Shown in pieces: positions 60,139-64,000 of a stretch of DNA of 64,000 nucleotides. Source of the stretch: Gymnodinialimonas ulvae (lineage in GTDB: Bacteria > Pseudomonadota > Alphaproteobacteria > Rhodobacterales > Rhodobacteraceae). The stretch is taken from contig NZ_JBBIFX010000002.1 of NCBI RefSeq assembly GCF_037543845.1, positions 186,001-250,000 of the forward strand, read 5' to 3'. Position numbers and translations under genes: made by a program. The notes beneath the pieces are model-generated. The model had not been told where the DNA came from. It was given only the letters and a program-made list of their open reading frames with translations, and did no database searches. Numbering within the stretch: the first letter of the stretch is position 1; every line of letters begins with the position of its first letter.

Positions 60139-61998
60139 TCATTCGGCGGCGGCGATGTCGTCGGTGCCGATGAAGCCGCCGGATTGACGGTTCCAGTAGC
60201 GCGCGTAGAGGCCGTTTTGGGCCAGCAGCGCATCATGGGTGCCGTCCTCAACAATGCGGCCCTGATCGAGCACGATGATCCGGTCCATGGCCGAGAGCGT
60301 GGAGAGGCGGTGGGCGATGGCGATGGTGGTCTTGCCCTCCATCACGCGGGTCAGCGTGTCCTGGATCGCGGCCTCCACTTCGCTGTCCAGCGCGGAGGTG
60401 GCCTCATCGAGGACAAGCACCGGTGCGTCCTTGAGGAAGGCGCGGGCCAGCGCGATGCGTTGACGCTGGCCGCCGGAGAGCTTCACGCCGCGCTCGCCGA
60501 GGAAGGCATCGTAGCCGGTGCGGCCTTTGAAATCTTCGAGCTGAAGGATGAAGTCATGCGCTTCGGCGCGTTTGGCGGCGGCGATCACCTCGGCCTCGGT
60601 AGCGTCCGGGCGGCCATAGAGTATGTTGTCACGCGCGGTGCGATTGAACATCGCGGTCTCCTGCGTGACCATGGCGATCTGCTGACGGAGGCTGTTCTGG
60701 GTGACCTGCGCGATATCCTGCCCGTCGATCAGAATACGACCCTGTTCCGCATCGTAGAGCCGCATCAGAAGGTTCACGAGGGTCGACTTGCCCGCGCCGG
60801 ACGCGCCCACGACGCCGAGTTTCTGGCCCGGCTCAACCACCAGGTCGATCCGGTCCACACCGCCGGTGCGCTGGCCATAGGCGAAGCTGACGCCGTCGAA
60901 TTCCACGCGGCCTGCAAGGCGCGGCAACGCGGTCGCGCCGGGCGCATCGGTCAGGCCGTGGGCGGGGGTCAGGGTGCGCATGCCATCCTCCAACTCGCCG
61001 ACATTGGAATAGATACCCATCAGCGTGAAGGAGACCCAACCGGTCATCTGAGAGATCCGCATGGAAATCGCGCCGATGGCGGCAATCTCGCCCGGCGTCA
61101 CTGCGCCGACCCGCCAGAGCAGCACAGCGCCGATGACAAGCAGGACAGGCAGAAGCCCCGCCACGGTCATCAGCACGAAGCGGAAGGCGGTCGACAGATA
61201 TCCGAATTGCAAAGCCGCATCGCGGTAGCCCGACATCGCGCCGATTGCGGCGGTATCTTCGTGGTCGGTATGGCCGAAAAGCTTGACGGTCTTGATGTTG
61301 GTGATGGTGTCAACGACCTGCCCGGTGACATTGGCGCGGGCGGCGGCGCGGGCCTTGGCGCGGATCCGAATGCGCGGCAGATACCAGCGGATCAGCGCGG
61401 CATATACCCCCATCCACAGAAGCAAGATCACCGCGATCCGCCAGTCGATGGCGACCAGAAGGCCAAGCGTGCCGAGGATGGTGATGACGGCATAGACGGC
61501 GGCGGAAATGACCTCCTGCACGACGTTGACGAGGGCGGAGGCCGATTGCGCCTGCTTCTGTGCGATGCGGCCGGCGAAATCATTGTCGAAGAAGGTGACG
61601 TCATGGCCAAGCGTCCAGCGGTGCAGGCGCGACTGGATCAGCGGCGCGAGGTTGGGCGGCAGGACGATGCCGGTGAAGGCGGCGGAGAGCCCGAAGAAGA
61701 GCGGCCGGATCAGCAGGTAGAAGGCGATGTAGGCGGCGATCAGCAGCGCGTTTTCAGCGAGGTAATCGGCGCTTGCGCCCGTGGTGCTGTCGATCATGAC
61801 GCCGAGGAACCAGGCGGATACGACCTCCATCAGACCGGCCATGCCGGAGGCTGCGGCAGCGAGGAAGATCACCGGCCATGCGCCCGAGAGGCACCAGCGG
61901 ATGAACGCGCCAAGCGTCTGCGGCGGAGGCCCTTCGGCGGGGGCGAAGGGCGAAATCAGGGTGCCAAGCCATTCGCCGATGCGTTTGAACGCCGTCAT
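60139..61998 (-). CDS. ABC exporter, fused permease-ATPase (second of pair)
   Basis: A 619-residue half-transporter: six N-terminal helices to about residue 330, then a nucleotide-binding domain with Walker A GASGAGKST, signature LSGGQRQR, Walker B VLVLDEATS and switch histidine AHRLST. It overlaps the end of the upstream homologue, so the two probably form a heterodimer exporting lipids, peptides or drugs. The ATPase end is strikingly close to that of its neighbour. Confidence 0.92.
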   Translation of the reverse strand: MTAFKRIGEWLGTLISPFAPAEGPPPQTLGAFIRWCLSGAWPVIFLAAAASGMAGLMEVVSAWFLGVMIDSTTGASADYLAENALLIAAYIAFYLLIRPLFFGLSAAFTGIVLPPNLAPLIQSRLHRWTLGHDVTFFDNDFAGRIAQKQAQSASALVNVVQEVISAAVYAVITILGTLGLLVAIDWRIAVILLLWMGVYAALIRWYLPRIRIRAKARAAARANVTGQVVDTITNIKTVKLFGHTDHEDTAAIGAMSGYRDAALQFGYLSTAFRFVLMTVAGLLPVLLVIGAVLLWRVGAVTPGEIAAIGAISMRISQMTGWVSFTLMGIYSNVGELEDGMRTLTPAHGLTDAPGATALPRLAGRVEFDGVSFAYGQRTGGVDRIDLVVEPGQKLGVVGASGAGKSTLVNLLMRLYDAEQGRILIDGQDIAQVTQNSLRQQIAMVTQETAMFNRTARDNILYGRPDATEAEVIAAAKRAEAHDFILQLEDFKGRTGYDAFLGERGVKLSGGQRQRIALARAFLKDAPVLVLDEATSALDSEVEAAIQDTLTRVMEGKTTIAIAHRLSTLSAMDRIIVLDQGRIVEDGTHDALLAQNGLYARYWNRQSGGFIGTDDIAAAE

Positions 61999-63851
61999 TC
62001 TGCCGCCTCTCCGGTGTTGTCTTTGATGCCGATGAACCCGCCCGATTGGCGCGCCCAGAAGCTGGCATATAGGCCATTCGCGGCGAGAAGCGCGTCATGG
62101 GTGCCGTCTTCGAAAATGCGCCCTTGGTCAAGGACAACGATCCGGTCCATCCGCGCGATGGTGGACAGGCGATGAGCGATGGCGATAACACTCTTGCCCT
62201 CCATCACGCCGTAGAGCGTGGCCTGGATCTGCGCCTCGACCTCGCTGTCCAGTGCGGAGGTGGCTTCGTCCAGCACGAGGATCGGCGCGTTCTTGAGGAT
62301 CACGCGGGCGAGGGTGACGCGTTGGCGTTGTCCGCCGGACAGTTTCACGCCGCGTTCACCGACATGCGCGTCATAGCCCCTGCGCCCCTGCGGATCTTCG
62401 AGGTCGAGGATGAACTCATGCGCTTCGGCCCGTTTGGCGGCGGCGAGCATGTCGGTCTCGGTCGCATCGGGGCGCCCGTAGAGGATGTTGTCGCGCACGG
62501 AGCGGTGCAGGAGGGAGCTGTCCTGTTGCACCATGCCGATCTCGACACGAAGGCTGTCTTGCGTGACCTGTGCAATGTCTTGCCCGTCGATCAGAATGCG
62601 ACCCTGTTCCGCATCGTAGAACCGCATCAAGAGCTTCACGAGGGTCGATTTGCCCGCCCCGGACCGGCCCACGAGGCCGACCTTTTCGCCCGGTTTGATG
62701 GTCAGGTTGAGCGCGTCGATCCCGCCGCGCCCGCGCCCGTAATGGTGGCTGACGCCATCGAAGGTGATCGCGCCATCGGTAAGCCGCAGGGGCTGCGCGT
62801 TCGGCGCATCGGTGAGTTGGATCGGTTCGGTGATCGTTTCCATCCCTTCGGACACGACGCCCAAAGCGCGGAAGAAATCGGAAAGCGCCCACATGATCCA
62901 GCCGGTCATCGCATTGAGCCGCAACGTGAGCGCCGTGGCGGCGGCGACCACACCGACCGAGGCCGCGCCCTGCGCCCAGAGCCAGATACCCCAGCCGACC
63001 ACGGCCACGATCAGAAAGCCGTTCAGCGTTACCAGCATGATGTCCATCAGCGTGAAAATCCGCATCTCGCGCCCGAAGGTGCGCCGGGTCTCTTCGATGG
63101 CCTCCTTGGCATAGGCCAGTTCGGTGTCGTGATGGGCGAAGAGTTTGACGGAATGGATATTGGTGTAGCTGTCGACAACGCGCCCCGTGGTCATGGAGCG
63201 GGCATCGGCGGAGGCCTTGGAGGCAGGCCCGACACGCCGCATCGTCCAGCGCAGGAGCGCGGCATAAAGCGCAAACCAGGCGACAAGCGGGATGGCAAGG
63301 CGCGGGTCGGACCCGGCCAAAAGGATCGCCGCGCCAACGAGGTAGGCGAGCGCGAAGGTGATGGCATCGAAGACCTGGAAGATCGCGTCGCCCGCGCTTC
63401 CCGGCGTTTGCATGATGCGATTGGCGATGCGGCCCGCAAAGTCGTTCTCGAAGAAGCCGACCGATTGGCGCAGCACCTGCTTGTGCGCCCGCCACCGGAC
63501 CAGCGCGCCGAATTGCGGCAGGATGGCGTTGTTCAGTAGCGCCACATCGAAGGCCTGCAGAAGCGGGCGCAGCACAAGGATGAAGGCCGCGGCCAACACA
63601 AGCTCGGCGCCGTGATCGGCCAGAACCTGCGCGGGCTCCCCTCCGGTCATGAGGTCCACGACCCGACCCATGTACCAGATCAGCCCGATCTCAACGGCGG
63701 CCACGACAACGGACATCGCCGCGGTGACGGCGAAGAGCCCTTTGAACGGCTGCGAATAGTCCCGGAAAAAGGGCCAAAGGCGCCGTGGCGGGCGATCGTT
63801 TTCGGGATGGTCCGAATACGGATCGACCAGGTTTTCGAAAAAGCGGAACAT
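61995..63851 (-). CDS. ABC exporter, fused permease-ATPase (first of pair)
   Basis: A 618-residue half-transporter with the same layout as its neighbour: six helices, then Walker A GRSGAGKST, LSGGQRQR, ILVLDEATS and AHRLST. The stop overlaps the next start by four bases. The long shared stretches (for example GRILIDGQDIAQVTQ and NILYGRPDATE) show a tandem duplication. It heads the leftward operon that continues through the kinase-like gene to the channel. Confidence 0.92.
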   Translation of the reverse strand: MFRFFENLVDPYSDHPENDRPPRRLWPFFRDYSQPFKGLFAVTAAMSVVVAAVEIGLIWYMGRVVDLMTGGEPAQVLADHGAELVLAAAFILVLRPLLQAFDVALLNNAILPQFGALVRWRAHKQVLRQSVGFFENDFAGRIANRIMQTPGSAGDAIFQVFDAITFALAYLVGAAILLAGSDPRLAIPLVAWFALYAALLRWTMRRVGPASKASADARSMTTGRVVDSYTNIHSVKLFAHHDTELAYAKEAIEETRRTFGREMRIFTLMDIMLVTLNGFLIVAVVGWGIWLWAQGAASVGVVAAATALTLRLNAMTGWIMWALSDFFRALGVVSEGMETITEPIQLTDAPNAQPLRLTDGAITFDGVSHHYGRGRGGIDALNLTIKPGEKVGLVGRSGAGKSTLVKLLMRFYDAEQGRILIDGQDIAQVTQDSLRVEIGMVQQDSSLLHRSVRDNILYGRPDATETDMLAAAKRAEAHEFILDLEDPQGRRGYDAHVGERGVKLSGGQRQRVTLARVILKNAPILVLDEATSALDSEVEAQIQATLYGVMEGKSVIAIAHRLSTIARMDRIVVLDQGRIFEDGTHDALLAANGLYASFWARQSGGFIGIKDNTGEAAE

Positions 63852-63888
63852 GACATTTGCCCCATGCCAGGCGGGAGGTATAGCGCCG

Positions 63889-63999
63889 TTATCCGAGAAA
63901 CACCATGAGGGCCGAGGCGAGAAGGCCGGTGGCCATGACGCGGGCGAAGATTTTCCAGGCGTGCGGCGTGGTCAGAAGGAGTGCAAGAAGCGATCCCGC
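63889..63999 (-). CDS. Membrane protein C-terminus, cut by the window edge
   Basis: The last 36 or so codons of a leftward gene whose beginning lies beyond the window. The readable end has two hydrophobic stretches (GSLLALLLTTPHAW and MATGLLASALMVFLG) and a TAA at 63889-63891. It is 37 bp upstream of the exporter pair, so it may belong to the same operon. Not identifiable from this much. Confidence 0.6.
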   Translation of the reverse strand, partial: AGSLLALLLTTPHAWKIFARVMATGLLASALMVFLG

Positions 64000-64000
64000 A

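Noticed and set aside
59677..62175. A long open frame on the plus strand opposite the exporter and kinase genes.
   Set aside because: It is a shadow of high-GC codon structure; its translation is low complexity and unrelated to any known family, while the minus-strand genes carry all catalytic motifs.
1..64000. CRISPR arrays, insertion sequences, integrases or prophage genes.
   Set aside because: No regularly spaced repeats, transposase, integrase or structural phage gene was seen; the AT-rich sulfotransferase is the only clear sign of transfer.

Overview
The window comes from a GC-rich (low 60s % by eye) alphaproteobacterium. Its gene content points to the Rhodobacterales, most likely an aerobic anoxygenic phototroph of the Roseobacter group. 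The evidence is a photosynthesis gene cluster (PGC) with the oxygen-dependent cyclase acsF and spheroidene monooxygenase crtA, the petP-petR regulator pair, and several small families typical of this order. I do not name a genus.

Positions 1-13,311 are one edge of the PGC. On the plus strand run the 3' end of lhaA, then puhA, puhB, puhC, a 98-residue unknown, acsF, puhE, hemA and cycA. These cover assembly of the reaction centre H subunit and LH1, the cyclase step, 5-aminolevulinate synthesis and the soluble electron carrier. crtA-bchI-bchD-bchO run leftward (Mg chelatase subunits and the spheroidenone step) and crtI-crtB run rightward (phytoene desaturase and synthase). The crtA/crtI divergent region carries two perfect TGT-N12-ACA boxes of the PpsR/CrtJ type. 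The puf genes, bchCXYZ and crtCDF are not in the window.

Positions 13,312-32,566 are mixed housekeeping and accessory genes: two EamA exporters, a divergent split MnmC pair (methyltransferase and FAD oxidase), an FMN reductase, a ThDP enzyme, an MscS channel, leuC, an iron-type ABC permease, a PhyH dioxygenase, a LysR/short-chain-reductase divergon with a conspicuous double palindrome, an AT-rich sulfotransferase of foreign character, leuB, tRNA-Pro(CGG) and an exonuclease/phosphatase-family protein. leuD follows on the opposite strand at 32.6 kb, so leuC, leuB and leuD are dispersed over 13 kb.

Positions 32,567-50,703 hold a divergent DUF4198/HupE metal-type pair with an MFS gene, an iron-binding protein, a frameshifted MFS gene, a DEAD-box helicase, asd, a DUF4139 protein, and an inorganic-carbon operon (beta carbonic anhydrase, SbtA-type transporter, PII-like protein). 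After these come a leucyl aminopeptidase/NlpC pair, DUF2794 and ilvE.

Positions 50,704-64,000 hold petP-petR, ending in a 36-bp perfect palindrome; an acetoin/histone deacetylase-like gene coupled to xseB-ispA-dxs (isoprenoid supply for carotenoids, bacteriochlorophyll and quinone); and a long leftward group: a paired ABC exporter, an adenylate-kinase-like P-loop protein, a VOC protein, an RNA methyltransferase, a NaChBac-type voltage-gated sodium channel overlapping a Crp/Fnr regulator, and a DUF2892 membrane protein.
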